From assembly GCA_002425415.1 (NCBI GenBank), contig DIMG01000021.1:22434-43716 (forward strand): a DNA stretch of 21,283 nt, written 5' to 3'. The translations under genes and the position numbers were made by a program. This stretch comes from Micavibrio sp. UBA5572 (GTDB taxonomy: Bacteria; Pseudomonadota; Alphaproteobacteria; Micavibrionales; Micavibrionaceae). Positions 1 through 7,712 of this stretch are shown in pieces. The notes below the pieces were generated by a model, which searched no databases, was not told the origin of the DNA, and saw only the letters and a list, made by a program, of their open reading frames with translations. Positions within the stretch are counted from its first letter, which is position 1. Every line of letters begins with the position of its first letter.

Positions 1-164
1 GTCCACGGATTGCGATTGATGTGGGCGGGACGACGCGTTATGCGACTTATACCAGCGGGAGTGGGACAGCTAGCCTGATTTTCACTTACCAGATGGTATC
101 GGGAGATGTGGATTTGGATGGTATTGCGCTGTCTTCCCCCATTGATCTGAATGGTGGAACGATA
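1..164 (+). repeat. Near-identical repeat, copy 1 (N-terminal module of surface protein 1)
   Basis: This stretch matches 1327-1490 at an offset of 1326 bp with about 4 mismatches (for example G/A at 23, and an A/T change giving Gln versus Leu). Similarity stops abruptly near 164. It probably continues to the left, outside the window. Confidence 0.95.
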
Positions 165-1187
165 AAAGACGCAGTGGGCAATGACGCGACCTTAACCTTC
201 GTTCCGCCAGACACATCCGGTATCAATATTGCGGCGGCTGTCCCTTCGGGCTACACGGCCGTTTTCGATGCGGATACGGTAACGAACATCAATAAAACGG
301 CAATGGGTTTTACCTTGACCTATGGTCAGGCGGGTCATACCTATAACTATACGATCTCGAGCTCTGGCGGAGGAGCCCCCTTAACAGGGAGTGGCTCAAC
401 GACAGGGGCGGCACAGGTCATTTCAGGAATTAATCTGACTTCTTTGCCGGATGGTAAACTGACTTTGTCGGTGACGGTTACGGATTCTTTGGGGGGTGTG
501 GGAGCCGCGGCAACGGACACCGCACCGATGGCTGTTCTTGATGCGTCTTTGATCGGTCACTGGACATTTGATGCAACCGATATTTCCGGTACAACGGTTT
601 ATGATCGCTCCGGAAACGGTCATAATGGAACCATGCAAGGAACTCCCACGGTTAATGCGGGTAAGATTGGTAATGGCTTAGAATTTGGAGGGCATGGTTC
701 TGGAGATCGAGTTTCTTTAGGCTCGTCTGCAAGCTTGAATCCTGGAGCTTTTACTCTGGTGTCTTGGGTTAGCCCAGGTATTGTCTCAGGAAGCTATGGT
801 TACATATATAGTAATAGTCGGGACTGTTGTGGTTCTTATAATGGGATAGATTTTGTAATTCACTCAAACAAACTTCGAGGAAAGATATGGAACTCCACCG
901 CAATAGTTAAAGTTTCAGTAGGTTCAATTGGAGATAATTCGGGATGGCATCAAGCGACTTATTCCTACGATGGGGCAACGATTAAACTTTATATAAACGG
1001 AGTTTTTGATTCTCAAGTTTCAACAGGGTTGGGGGTTGGAAGCCCGGCTTCATATGATTCTTACATAGGAACGATGGGGAATGGGGCTGGGACATATACT
1101 ATTGATGGGATTCTTGATGATGTTCGCATTTATAACCGTGCTTTAACACCAACCGAGATCACAACATTGTATAATGCTGAGCAATAG
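3..1187 (+). CDS. Secreted LamG/Ig-like surface protein, 5'-truncated by window edge
   Basis: The open frame is already running at the window start (P-R-I-A-I-D before the GTG at 21), so the true start is upstream. By alignment with the next gene about 41 codons, including the signal peptide, are missing. Visible domains in order: a calcium-adhesin-like beta module with D-V-D-L-D-G-I and an 'L-N-G-G-T-I-x-D-x-x-G-N' signature; an Ig-like module (about 75-165 of the visible part) with 'L-P-D-G-K-L-T-L-S-V-T-V-T-D'; and a C-terminal LamG/concanavalin-type jellyroll starting at 'L-I-G-H-W-T-F-D' and ending 'D-D-V-R-I-Y-N-R-A-L-T-P-T-E'. The last pattern is typical of the LamG_3 family and suggests glycan or protein binding at the surface. 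The next gene starts 15 bp downstream, so the two are probably co-transcribed. The ligand cannot be told from sequence. Confidence 0.85.
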   Translation, partial: PRIAIDVGGTTRYATYTSGSGTASLIFTYQMVSGDVDLDGIALSSPIDLNGGTIKDAVGNDATLTFVPPDTSGINIAAAVPSGYTAVFDADTVTNINKTAMGFTLTYGQAGHTYNYTISSSGGGAPLTGSGSTTGAAQVISGINLTSLPDGKLTLSVTVTDSLGGVGAAATDTAPMAVLDASLIGHWTFDATDISGTTVYDRSGNGHNGTMQGTPTVNAGKIGNGLEFGGHGSGDRVSLGSSASLNPGAFTLVSWVSPGIVSGSYGYIYSNSRDCCGSYNGIDFVIHSNKLRGKIWNSTAIVKVSVGSIGDNSGWHQATYSYDGATIKLYINGVFDSQVSTGLGVGSPASYDSYIGTMGNGAGTYTIDGILDDVRIYNRALTPTEITTLYNAEQ

Positions 1188-1202
1188 GAAGAAGGATTTA
1201 CA

Positions 1203-2798
1203 GTGAAAAGATATTTTGTTATTATGGCTGTGTTTTTGATGAATTTTCCCGCTTTGGCGGCGACCTCTATTCCCTTTACGATTAACATGTCGGAAGCCGT
1301 AACGGTAAGCGGTTGCCCCGCGACGTGTCCACGGATTGCGATTGATGTAGGCGGGACGACGCGTTATGCGACTTATACCAGCGGGAGTGGGACAGCTAGC
1401 CTGATTTTCACTTACCTGATGGTATCGGGAGATGTGGATTTGGATGGCATTGTGCTGTCTTCCCCCATTGATCTGAATGGTGGAACGATTATTGATGTGA
1501 ATGGCAACGCAATTTCAAATTTGACGTTTACGCCACCGAATACATCAGGGGTCAAGGTTGATTATCCGTCCTTGTCCATGAATTTTCTGAATAATGATTA
1601 CATTTTGTCCGGCACACATTATGCTAGTTTTCCTGCGTTTCTGACGGCTGCGGGGGGAACTTTCTCGCGGGCAAGTACAGGCACTTATTACGATAGCGCG
1701 GGAATCTTGCAGACAGCCTCTTCCAACACCCCGCGACTGGACTACGATCCGGCGACCCTCGCCGCCAAGGGGGTTTTGATTGAAGCACAAAGAACTAATC
1801 TCATCATTCGTTCGGAAGAGTATAATACTTGGACTCAGGATGACGGGAGTATCGTAACGGATACAGCGATAGCACCAGATGGTCAAATGACCGCAGAAAA
1901 ATTTGTAACCAATACCAATTTGGCTCAACATCGAGTCAAACGTACCGTTGCATTGACCGCAGGGAATACCTACACGTCAAGCGTCTATGTTAAAAAGGCA
2001 GGGTATGATTACTATATGATTTTCTGGAGTCCATTAGGGAGCGCGAATATTGCAGTAAACCTCGATACAGGAAGCGTTATAACGTCTGGTGGCGGCGAGA
2101 AGGTTGGTCAGTCCGTTACGCCATTGCCGAATGGGTGGTATCGGGTATCGGTAACGCTGACGACAGTGAATGGCGGAAACTATCAACAACTGAACTATGC
2201 TTATAATGGAGCAAACAATTTTACCGGAGATGGTGTTTCCGGAATATATATCTGGGGATCTCAAGTGGAACAAAGCGCGTTTCCAACATCATACATCTTC
2301 ACGACAGCCTCGACAGTAACGCGCTTGTCGGATGACCTCACCGTGCCAACGGGGGGGTGGTATAACGCAAGCGAAGGGACAATAGCACCAACGGCTTCTA
2401 TTCCGTATTTGGGGTCAACGAATAACCCTGGGTTTGCAAGTATTGATAACGGGACAAGTGCCAATGCGGTTTATCTTTCCGTTCAGGACTCGACGACAGA
2501 TAGGCTTGTTCCGGCTATTGCGACAGGCAATGTAAATCAGTATATAAATAATTTTGGAGCAACTTACGTTGCCGGAGCAACCTCAAAAATAGCCACAGCC
2601 TTCAACAATAATGATGCAAATACGGCAAAAGATGGTGTGCTGGGAACTCAGGACACATCCGTGACTGTTCCCGCCGTATCCGTTTTGAGGCTAGGGCAAA
2701 ACAGGGGCGGCGGTCAGCATTTAAACGGATGGATTGAAAATATAAAATATTATCCCCTTCGTGTCTCGGATGCCCAACTCCAGATTTTGACACAATAA
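1203..2798 (+). CDS. Secreted surface protein with phage-fibre-like carbohydrate-binding C-terminus
   Basis: The protein is 531 aa from a GTG start preceded by GAAGAAGGA. Residues 1-19 form a signal peptide (ending F-P-A-L-A-A), so it is exported. Residues about 20-120 are the same adhesin-like beta module as in the upstream gene, with D-V-D-L-D-G-I and 'V-N-G-N-A-I'. From about 125 the protein changes to a module common in phage tail and head-fibre proteins: 'F-S-R-A-S-T-G-T-Y-Y-D-S-A-G', then 'R-L-D-Y-D-P', 'G-V-L-I-E-A-Q-R-T-N-L' and a W-x-x-D stretch. The C-terminus 'I-E-N-I-K-Y-Y-P-L-R-V-S-D-A-Q-L-Q' matches the closing strand of concanavalin-like phage structural modules. A run of seven G (2351-2357) lies inside the coding region. 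The likely role is surface adhesion or glycan binding; the ligand is unknown. Confidence 0.85.
   Translation: MKRYFVIMAVFLMNFPALAATSIPFTINMSEAVTVSGCPATCPRIAIDVGGTTRYATYTSGSGTASLIFTYLMVSGDVDLDGIVLSSPIDLNGGTIIDVNGNAISNLTFTPPNTSGVKVDYPSLSMNFLNNDYILSGTHYASFPAFLTAAGGTFSRASTGTYYDSAGILQTASSNTPRLDYDPATLAAKGVLIEAQRTNLIIRSEEYNTWTQDDGSIVTDTAIAPDGQMTAEKFVTNTNLAQHRVKRTVALTAGNTYTSSVYVKKAGYDYYMIFWSPLGSANIAVNLDTGSVITSGGGEKVGQSVTPLPNGWYRVSVTLTTVNGGNYQQLNYAYNGANNFTGDGVSGIYIWGSQVEQSAFPTSYIFTTASTVTRLSDDLTVPTGGWYNASEGTIAPTASIPYLGSTNNPGFASIDNGTSANAVYLSVQDSTTDRLVPAIATGNVNQYINNFGATYVAGATSKIATAFNNNDANTAKDGVLGTQDTSVTVPAVSVLRLGQNRGGGQHLNGWIENIKYYPLRVSDAQLQILTQ
1327..1490 (+). repeat. Near-identical repeat, copy 2 (N-terminal module of surface protein 2)
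   Basis: Partner of 1-164, about 97-98 percent identical by eye. After 1490 the two genes diverge within a few codons and have unrelated C-terminal domains. Confidence 0.95.
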
Positions 2799-2821
2799 AT
2801 AGAATTTAGAGAAAACCGATC

Positions 2822-3859
2822 ATGACAATACTGGTAACGGGCGGCGCAGGATTTATAGGCTCGAATTTTATTCGGTATATGCTCGATCATTCAATGGATA
2901 CGATCATCAATCTTGATAAGCTAACCTATGCAGGAAATTTCAAGTCATTGGAAGGAAATACTAATCCAGAGCGTTTAACGAATATTCACGGGGATATACT
3001 GGATGCCGAGCTGTTTCAAAAATTATTAGTAGGCTATAAGCCACGCGCTATCGTTCATTTTGCAGCGGAGACTCATGTTGATCGGTCAATAAATACCCCC
3101 GAAGATTTTATTCAAACAAATATTGTTGGCACATTCAGGATGCTCGATACGACTTTGGAATGGTGGAGAACCTTGCGTGGAAAAGAAAAAGAAGATTTTC
3201 GTTTTCTTCATATCTCAACGGATGAAGTCTACGGGTCTTTATTACCTGACGAACCGGCCTTTACTGAATCTCATTCATACCAACCAAATAGCCCGTATTC
3301 TGCGTCAAAAGCAGCATCAGACCATTTGGTAAGGTCTTATTTTCATACCTATGGGCTGCCTGTTTTGACCACAAACTGTTCCAATAATTATGGACCTTAT
3401 CAATTTCCTGAAAAGTTGATTCCTTTGATGATTTACCGCGCATTGAGCAGAGAAAATTTACCGGTTTATGGCGATGGTCAGAATATCAGGGATTGGTTGT
3501 TTGTGGATGACCACTGTGTCGCAATCAATCAGGTATTAAACAATGGGCGAGTGGGAGAGCCATATAATATCGGCAGCAACAGCGAGATGAAGAATATCGA
3601 TGTCGTGCATGCTCTCTGCGAGATTCTCGATAAAGCCTCGCCAAAACCGGATGGATCGTCTTACAAAGAGCAAATCAGGTTTGTGCCAGACCGCGCTGGA
3701 CATGACAAGCGGTATGCCATTAACTCTGATAAAATTAGAAATGAATTGGGTTGGCAACCATCACAGACATTTGCATCCGGACTACAAAAGACTGTCGAAT
3801 GGTATTTATCTAATACGCAATGGGTTGATTCAATCACTAAAGGTGATTATCTGAAATAG
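2822..3859 (+). CDS. rfbB: dTDP-glucose 4,6-dehydratase
   Basis: The protein is 345 aa, normal for RmlB/RfbB. It converts dTDP-glucose to dTDP-4-keto-6-deoxyglucose in the cytoplasm, using NAD, as a step towards dTDP-rhamnose and other deoxy-sugars of surface glycans. Visible motifs are the Rossmann dinucleotide site T-G-G-A-G-F-I-G (residues 6-13), the catalytic triad T133-D134-E135 in S-T-D-E-V-Y-G-S, and the extended-SDR Tyr159/Lys163 in Y-S-A-S-K. 'N-N-Y-G-P-Y-Q-F-P-E-K-L-I-P' and 'R-D-W-L-F-V-D-D-H' are also typical. It starts 23 bp after the surface-protein gene and may share its transcript, which would link a sugar precursor with surface proteins. The rmlA, rmlC and rmlD partners are not adjacent downstream. 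Confidence 0.95.
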   Translation: MTILVTGGAGFIGSNFIRYMLDHSMDTIINLDKLTYAGNFKSLEGNTNPERLTNIHGDILDAELFQKLLVGYKPRAIVHFAAETHVDRSINTPEDFIQTNIVGTFRMLDTTLEWWRTLRGKEKEDFRFLHISTDEVYGSLLPDEPAFTESHSYQPNSPYSASKAASDHLVRSYFHTYGLPVLTTNCSNNYGPYQFPEKLIPLMIYRALSRENLPVYGDGQNIRDWLFVDDHCVAINQVLNNGRVGEPYNIGSNSEMKNIDVVHALCEILDKASPKPDGSSYKEQIRFVPDRAGHDKRYAINSDKIRNELGWQPSQTFASGLQKTVEWYLSNTQWVDSITKGDYLK

Positions 3860-4071
3860 GCAACAGAACGTTACCAAACCATCTGAATCAAAACAAATCG
3901 AGCAACATGTTGGTATTGTTAAACAAAAATGAGCTTGTATTGATCAAATGTACCCTTGCAGTTGAAATTGTTTTATTTTCACCTTATGTGATATAAAAGA
4001 ATGCCTCCTTAGGAGAAAATGATTTTTTATGCGCGTGGTCGCAAGAATAGGCTCGGGCAGATAGCCTTCTT

Positions 4072-4809
4072 ATGAACAAGAAGAAAAACACCATCTTGAT
4101 TGTGGATTCAGACCCGCAAACCAAAAAAATGATGACAATTATTTTGGATGATGCTGATTTTAAGTTAATAGACTGTTTGACGGGCAAACAGGCCGTCCGC
4201 CTTTCTGTTTCAACAGAACCTAATTTGGTAATTCTTGATCTTGATCTTCCGGATATGCAAGGTATTGATGTCATTAACGCACTGCGCGAATGGTCAGAAA
4301 TTCCCATCATTATTCTTTCCGCACGGGCAAAAGATAGTGATATTGTAGAAGCCCTGAATAGGGGGGCGAATGATTATGTGATTAAACCATTCAGCTCCGA
4401 AGTTCTTCTCGCACGCATTAATGCGGCATTGCGATCTTCAAACGTCAAGGAAGTAGGAGTTCCACAATTGACCAATGGCCCTTTGATGATAGATTTGGTG
4501 CGCCATGAAGTTTTTTTAAATAACGAGCTTTTGGCGTTTACACCAAAAGAATACAATCTTTTACGATATTTTATGATTAATTGCGGAAAAATGCTGTCCC
4601 ATCGGACAATTCTCAAAGCAGTGTGGGGAGATTCTCACGGTGAAGACATACAATATTTGCGGGTTTTTGTTGGGCAGATCCGAGAGAAAATCGAAAGAGA
4701 GCCCTCTCTTCCCGTTCTTATTATAACCGAGCCTGGCGTCGGTTATAGAATGGAAATTGCAGACATTGCTCCGCTTCACAATCAGGGTATTCTCAAGCTT
4801 CTTGCCTAG
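4072..4809 (+). CDS. OmpR/KdpE-type response regulator (orphan)
   Basis: The protein is 245 aa with an N-terminal receiver (about 7-120) and a C-terminal winged-helix DNA-binding domain (about 138-232, ending 'E-P-G-V-G-Y-R-M'). The phosphoacceptor is Asp56 in 'L-V-I-L-D-L-D-L-P-D'; the switch Ser83 and Lys105 (in V-I-K-P-F) are present. The acidic pocket reads D12-S13-D14 where most family members have two adjacent acidic residues, so the metal site may be altered. Similarity in the receiver and the T-P-K-E-Y-N-L-L-R-Y segment is closest to KdpE as I know it, but no kdp genes or histidine kinase are adjacent. The 212 bp upstream (3860-4071) are AT-rich; a weak promoter could be read there (TTGAAA at 3962) but spacing is poor. 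It may control the downstream stress genes, which is an inference from position only. Confidence 0.85.
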   Translation: MNKKKNTILIVDSDPQTKKMMTIILDDADFKLIDCLTGKQAVRLSVSTEPNLVILDLDLPDMQGIDVINALREWSEIPIIILSARAKDSDIVEALNRGANDYVIKPFSSEVLLARINAALRSSNVKEVGVPQLTNGPLMIDLVRHEVFLNNELLAFTPKEYNLLRYFMINCGKMLSHRTILKAVWGDSHGEDIQYLRVFVGQIREKIEREPSLPVLIITEPGVGYRMEIADIAPLHNQGILKLLA

Positions 4810-4921
4810 ATTCTGAGTTCATAACTTATAGAATCCTTATATCCCTGACGGTCTTCCCTATCGCTTCTTGATGAGACTCTCACCATGTTGAGTATCTTAA
4901 AGTTTTAAAAAGGAATCTGTC

Positions 4922-5545
4922 ATGAAAACGAAAGCAATTTTACTGTGCACAGTGGCGCTGTCTTTTGCCGCTTGTTCGCCTTACAACGACCCCCCGACTT
5001 CAGGTCCTCGTTACACCCCAAGGGCAGAAATATCACAAAATAATTACACGTCTGCCAATCATATGGCAGATAATATGGACAAAAAATCATATCAGGAATA
5101 TGAACAAAGAGAAGCGTGTGAAAGATATCGCAGTGCGCCCCGTAATTATGCTGACGGGTGCGTTGATAACAAAATTATCCCTATGGACGTCCCTGTTCAG
5201 GCAGAAAAAATAGTCAGCTCATATACGATTTTATTTGACCATGATAAATCAGGAATTCGTGCAGGTGAAAATGAAACACTAGATCGTGCCATGCAGGAAA
5301 TCAGTCAATACAACCCAAATCATGTCACTGTAACCGGCTATACCGATAGTTCGGGAAAAACAGATTACAATCAGACGCTTTCACGTGAACGCGAGCAAGC
5401 CGTTTCTCAGGCTCTTCTGAAACGTGGCATTGCCAACCAAACCTTGGATCGTGAAGCACGTGGAGAGTTTGCCCAGGCTGTACGGACAGAAAATGGCGTT
5501 AGAAATCAAGAAAACCGCCGTGTTGTTATTGACTTCCGTCGCTAA
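4922..5545 (+). CDS. OmpA-family peptidoglycan-binding lipoprotein
   Basis: The protein is 207 aa. The N-terminus is a lipoprotein signal ending F-A-A-C, with Cys18 as the likely lipidated residue, so it is expected in the outer membrane. Residues about 25-95 are polar and probably flexible. Residues about 98-207 form an OmpA C-terminal domain, with 'I-L-F-D-H-D-K-S', 'V-T-G-Y-T-D-S-S-G', 'N-Q-T-L-S-R-E-R-E-Q-A-V' and 'N-R-R-V-V-I-D-F', including the Asp and Arg that bind diaminopimelate in this family. It probably tethers the outer membrane to peptidoglycan. An AAAAAGGA ribosome site precedes the ATG. It is the first gene of a closely spaced run reaching 7518. Confidence 0.9.
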   Translation: MKTKAILLCTVALSFAACSPYNDPPTSGPRYTPRAEISQNNYTSANHMADNMDKKSYQEYEQREACERYRSAPRNYADGCVDNKIIPMDVPVQAEKIVSSYTILFDHDKSGIRAGENETLDRAMQEISQYNPNHVTVTGYTDSSGKTDYNQTLSREREQAVSQALLKRGIANQTLDREARGEFAQAVRTENGVRNQENRRVVIDFRR

Positions 5546-5583
5546 ATTCTTCCAAAAACCATAAAAATAGAAAGAAATCCATC

Positions 5584-6051
5584 ATGAAAATTAAAGACAT
5601 TATGAGCAAAAACATAGAAATTGTTTCTCCAGAAACAATTCTTCACGACGTTGCAAAAAAAATGCAAAAAAGTGATTGTGGAAGCATTCTGGTTGCCAAA
5701 GATGACAGGCTGGTTGGTGTGATTACCGATCGCGATTTAGCCTTGCGGTGTGTAGCAGAATCCCATCACCCAGCGGAAACAACAGCTGAACAGGTCATGA
5801 CAAAAGAAATTCTGTATTGTCGCGATGCTGATGAAATGGAAGACGTTGTGCAAAACATGGCAAAAAATAAAGTAAGGCGTTTACCTGTTTTGGATAAAGA
5901 TAAACGTCTGGTTGGTATTGTATCTCTTGGAGATATGGCCGCAAATTCTACGGATCAGCATCATCTGATTTGTGGAAGAGCTTTGGGATATATTTGTGCC
6001 GCGCCACTGCATGTGGTGGATCCTGAAAGCAGGGAGGCTCGCCATGCTTAG
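5584..6051 (+). CDS. CBS-domain pair protein
   Basis: The protein is 155 aa and essentially two CBS motifs: about 7-60 ('V-S-P-E-T-I-L-H-D-V-A', 'L-V-G-V-I-T-D-R-D-L-A') and about 75-130 ('V-R-R-L-P-V-L-D', 'L-V-G-I-V-S-L-G-D-M-A'). Stand-alone CBS pairs usually bind adenine nucleotides or related ligands and act as cytoplasmic sensors. The partner is not shown by sequence. The first 130 residues fit the family closely; the tail after about 133 is not recognisable. It lies 38 bp after the OmpA-like gene and its last codons overlap the next start by 8 bp, so translation of the two is probably coupled. Confidence 0.9.
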   Translation: MKIKDIMSKNIEIVSPETILHDVAKKMQKSDCGSILVAKDDRLVGVITDRDLALRCVAESHHPAETTAEQVMTKEILYCRDADEMEDVVQNMAKNKVRRLPVLDKDKRLVGIVSLGDMAANSTDQHHLICGRALGYICAAPLHVVDPESREARHA

Positions 6052-6220
6052 ATGGGCCATCATATTTTTTGTAATCGCGCTTATTGCCGGAGTGCTCGGG
6101 TTTGGAGGCATTGCGGCCGGAGCTGTTGAGATTGCACGAATATTATTCGTAGTTTTTCTTGCCCTCTTTGTTATTGCTGCGGTTTCTCATGCTCTTCAAG
6201 GAAAATCACCACCAGTTTAA
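6044..6220 (+). CDS. DUF1328-family small membrane protein
   Basis: This is a 58-aa hydrophobic peptide beginning M-L-R-W-A-I-I-F-F. I chose ATG 6044 because AGGGAGG lies just upstream and this start gives the canonical family N-terminus; an in-frame GTG at 5972 would add residues foreign to the family. Two membrane segments are visible (about 3-24 and 29-50), with 'G-V-L-G-F-G-G-I-A-A-G-A' between and inside them, which is characteristic of DUF1328. The molecular role is unknown. Members often sit among general stress genes, as here. Confidence 0.88.
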   Translation: MLRWAIIFFVIALIAGVLGFGGIAAGAVEIARILFVVFLALFVIAAVSHALQGKSPPV

Positions 6221-6265
6221 TCCGTAAATAAATTTTTAGTTTTTAACAATGAAGGAGATTTTGAC

Positions 6266-6397
6266 ATGTTAATCAAAACACAATTTTTATTATTTTGGGC
6301 TGTTATCAGTCTTGGGCTTTCATCTTGTGAAACAATGAGCGGCGCAGGTCGGGACATTGAGCACGCAGGAGAGTCTGTTCAAGATGCGGCAGATTAA
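6266..6397 (+). CDS. Entericidin-like small lipoprotein
   Basis: This 43-codon ORF is preceded by a strong AAGGAG at about 8 bp. The N-terminus is a lipoprotein signal with cleavage before Cys21 (L-S-S-C-E-T-M). The mature part 'G-A-G-R-D-I-E-H-A-G-E-S-V-Q-D-A-A' is the EcnA/EcnB signature (G-x-G-x-D-I-x-x-A-G-x-x-I). Entericidins are small envelope lipoproteins, described in enterics as a stationary-phase toxin and antidote pair; only one member is seen here. It sits between the DUF1328 and PRC-barrel genes in the same direction. Confidence 0.88.
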   Translation: MLIKTQFLLFWAVISLGLSSCETMSGAGRDIEHAGESVQDAAD

Positions 6398-6452
6398 AAA
6401 ATAACAATTATATTTTAAAAACATAATATTTTTACAACAAGGAACTTTAATC

Positions 6453-7265
6453 ATGAAAAATAAAATTTTAGCCACAGTCTCGATATTTGCTCTAATGGGA
6501 ATGATGCCAGCCATGGCCGATACTTCAAAATCGCAATCACAAATTAATGCTGAAGCCAGCACATCCGGTCATATCACTAAGGATGCAAAAGAGGCTATAG
6601 AGAAAATTAAAAGTGATGCGTCAGAGGCCTATGAGGAAATAAAAGCGACCTTAATTGGTAATAAAAAAGATGATAAAAACATCCCTCTTGTGATTAGTTC
6701 CCAAAAAACGGCAAGCGGAATGATCGACCACAACGTATATAATGAAAAACATGAAATTGTAGCAAAAGTTGCTGACATCATTCTTGATAAAGATGGAAAG
6801 GCAATAATGATTGTTGTTGTTGGTGATAAATTTCTTGGCATGGGCAAGCAGGCGGCATTTGATTTTGGATCTGTGACGCGTGTAGAAGAAGATGGTGATG
6901 TTATTATGCCGTTAACAGAAAAAATTATCGACAATGCTGCGCCATTTTCTTACGATAATACGGATGGAAACGATAGAGTTCGCGTCGTCCCTGATAATGG
7001 GTACAGAGTGTCAAAACTTCTTGATGGGAAGTTAGTGAACCAGAAAAAAGAAATTGTCGCAGATATTGAAAATATCTCTTTCAAAAATGGTATGGCCGAA
7101 ACACTCATTATCGGATTTGATAAAATTCTGGGGCTTGGCGGGCAGAGAGCTGCTATCACCTACAGCTCAGCAACAATCATCCGTGATGGAGAGGCTCTTA
7201 ATTTCCAACTTAGTAATGAAAATGAAGCGCGAGTTAATACCTACAAAGAAACCGTCATGAAATAA
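6453..7265 (+). CDS. Exported protein with two PRC-barrel domains
   Basis: The protein is 270 aa with a signal peptide of about 22 residues ending M-P-A-M-A, so it is probably periplasmic. Residues about 25-70 are a charged helical segment. Two PRC-barrel-like repeats follow, about 88-165 ('G-M-I-D-H-N-V-Y-N-E-K-H-E-I-V-A-K-V-A-D-I-I-L-D-K-D-G-K') and about 185-255 ('L-L-D-G-K-L-V-N-Q-K-K-E-I-V-A-D-I-E-N-I'). Both contain 'F/K-I/F-L-G-x-G', so the gene looks internally duplicated. PRC-barrels are small beta-barrel modules found in photosystem, ribosome-maturation and stress proteins; the role of exported ones is not settled. The start is supported by AAGGAAC upstream. Confidence 0.83.
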   Translation: MKNKILATVSIFALMGMMPAMADTSKSQSQINAEASTSGHITKDAKEAIEKIKSDASEAYEEIKATLIGNKKDDKNIPLVISSQKTASGMIDHNVYNEKHEIVAKVADIILDKDGKAIMIVVVGDKFLGMGKQAAFDFGSVTRVEEDGDVIMPLTEKIIDNAAPFSYDNTDGNDRVRVVPDNGYRVSKLLDGKLVNQKKEIVADIENISFKNGMAETLIIGFDKILGLGGQRAAITYSSATIIRDGEALNFQLSNENEARVNTYKETVMK

Positions 7266-7293
7266 GAATATTTACAAGAAAAGGAGATGGGTT

Positions 7294-7518
7294 ATGAATA
7301 ATGATATATTTGAAGGTGACTGGGAGCAGATCAAAGGTGAGGTTCAGAAGCAATGGGGAAAACTGACAGGAGATCATCTCACACAGATTAATGGTAGCCG
7401 TAAAAAGCTCTCAGGCGTTATTCAGGAAATCTATGGCATTGCGAACGCTGATGCTGAGAGGCAAATGGGAGAATGGGAAAAATCCCGTGTTAAGATGTTA
7501 AAATCTTTATCGGCATAG
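7294..7518 (+). CDS. CsbD-family stress protein
   Basis: The protein is 74 aa and covers the CsbD fold end to end: 'G-D-W-E-Q-I-K-G-E-V-Q-K-Q-W-G-K-L-T' followed by 'L-S-G-V-I-Q-E-I-Y-G-I-A-N-A-D-A-E'. CsbD proteins are small, hydrophilic, abundant general stress proteins with no proven biochemical activity. AAAGGAGATGG precedes the ATG. It is the last gene of the run from 4922, followed 20 bp later by a strong hairpin terminator. Confidence 0.93.
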   Translation: MNNDIFEGDWEQIKGEVQKQWGKLTGDHLTQINGSRKKLSGVIQEIYGIANADAERQMGEWEKSRVKMLKSLSA

Positions 7519-7537
7519 AATTTCTTATTTATAATTA

Positions 7538-7579
7538 CAAACTGGCGTTGATAAATTTCAGCGTCAGTTTGTTTATTTT
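7538..7579 (+). terminator. Rho-independent terminator of the stress gene run
   Basis: The arms are CAAACTGGCGTTGA (7538-7551) and TCAGCGTCAGTTTG (7558-7571), fully paired with two G-T wobbles and a 6-nt loop, followed by TTTATTTT. Confidence 0.88.
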
Positions 7580-7585
7580 AAAAAC

Positions 7586-7610
7586 GGAATTTATGTATTC
7601 CTTATATAAT
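7586..7610 (+). promoter_or_regulatory. Possible promoter/operator of the second CsbD-like gene
   Basis: A perfect TATAAT (7605-7610) lies about 100 bp before the gene and just after the terminator. GGAAT (7586-7590) and ATTCC (7597-7601) form an inverted repeat over the expected -35 region. No good TTGACA is present, so an alternative sigma factor or an activator may be involved. Confidence 0.35.
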
Positions 7611-7712
7611 CAGCTTGGGTACACATCGCATTGTTATCTGGAATCTGCGACAACATCATCTGCAGTTTGAAATTGACAGATTGCACAAACCATTAAGATC
7701 AAGGAGATCAAA

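Noticed and set aside
2351..2357. G7 tract as a phase-variation switch in the second surface protein
   Set aside because: Seven G is short for reliable slippage switching, and the frame is intact across it; there is no independent support.
4810..4921. EcfG-type (GGAAC-N16/17-GTT) general stress promoter before the stress gene run
   Set aside because: I looked for the motif here and before 7713 and found no convincing match; the GGAAC near 6441 is the ribosome site of the PRC-barrel gene.
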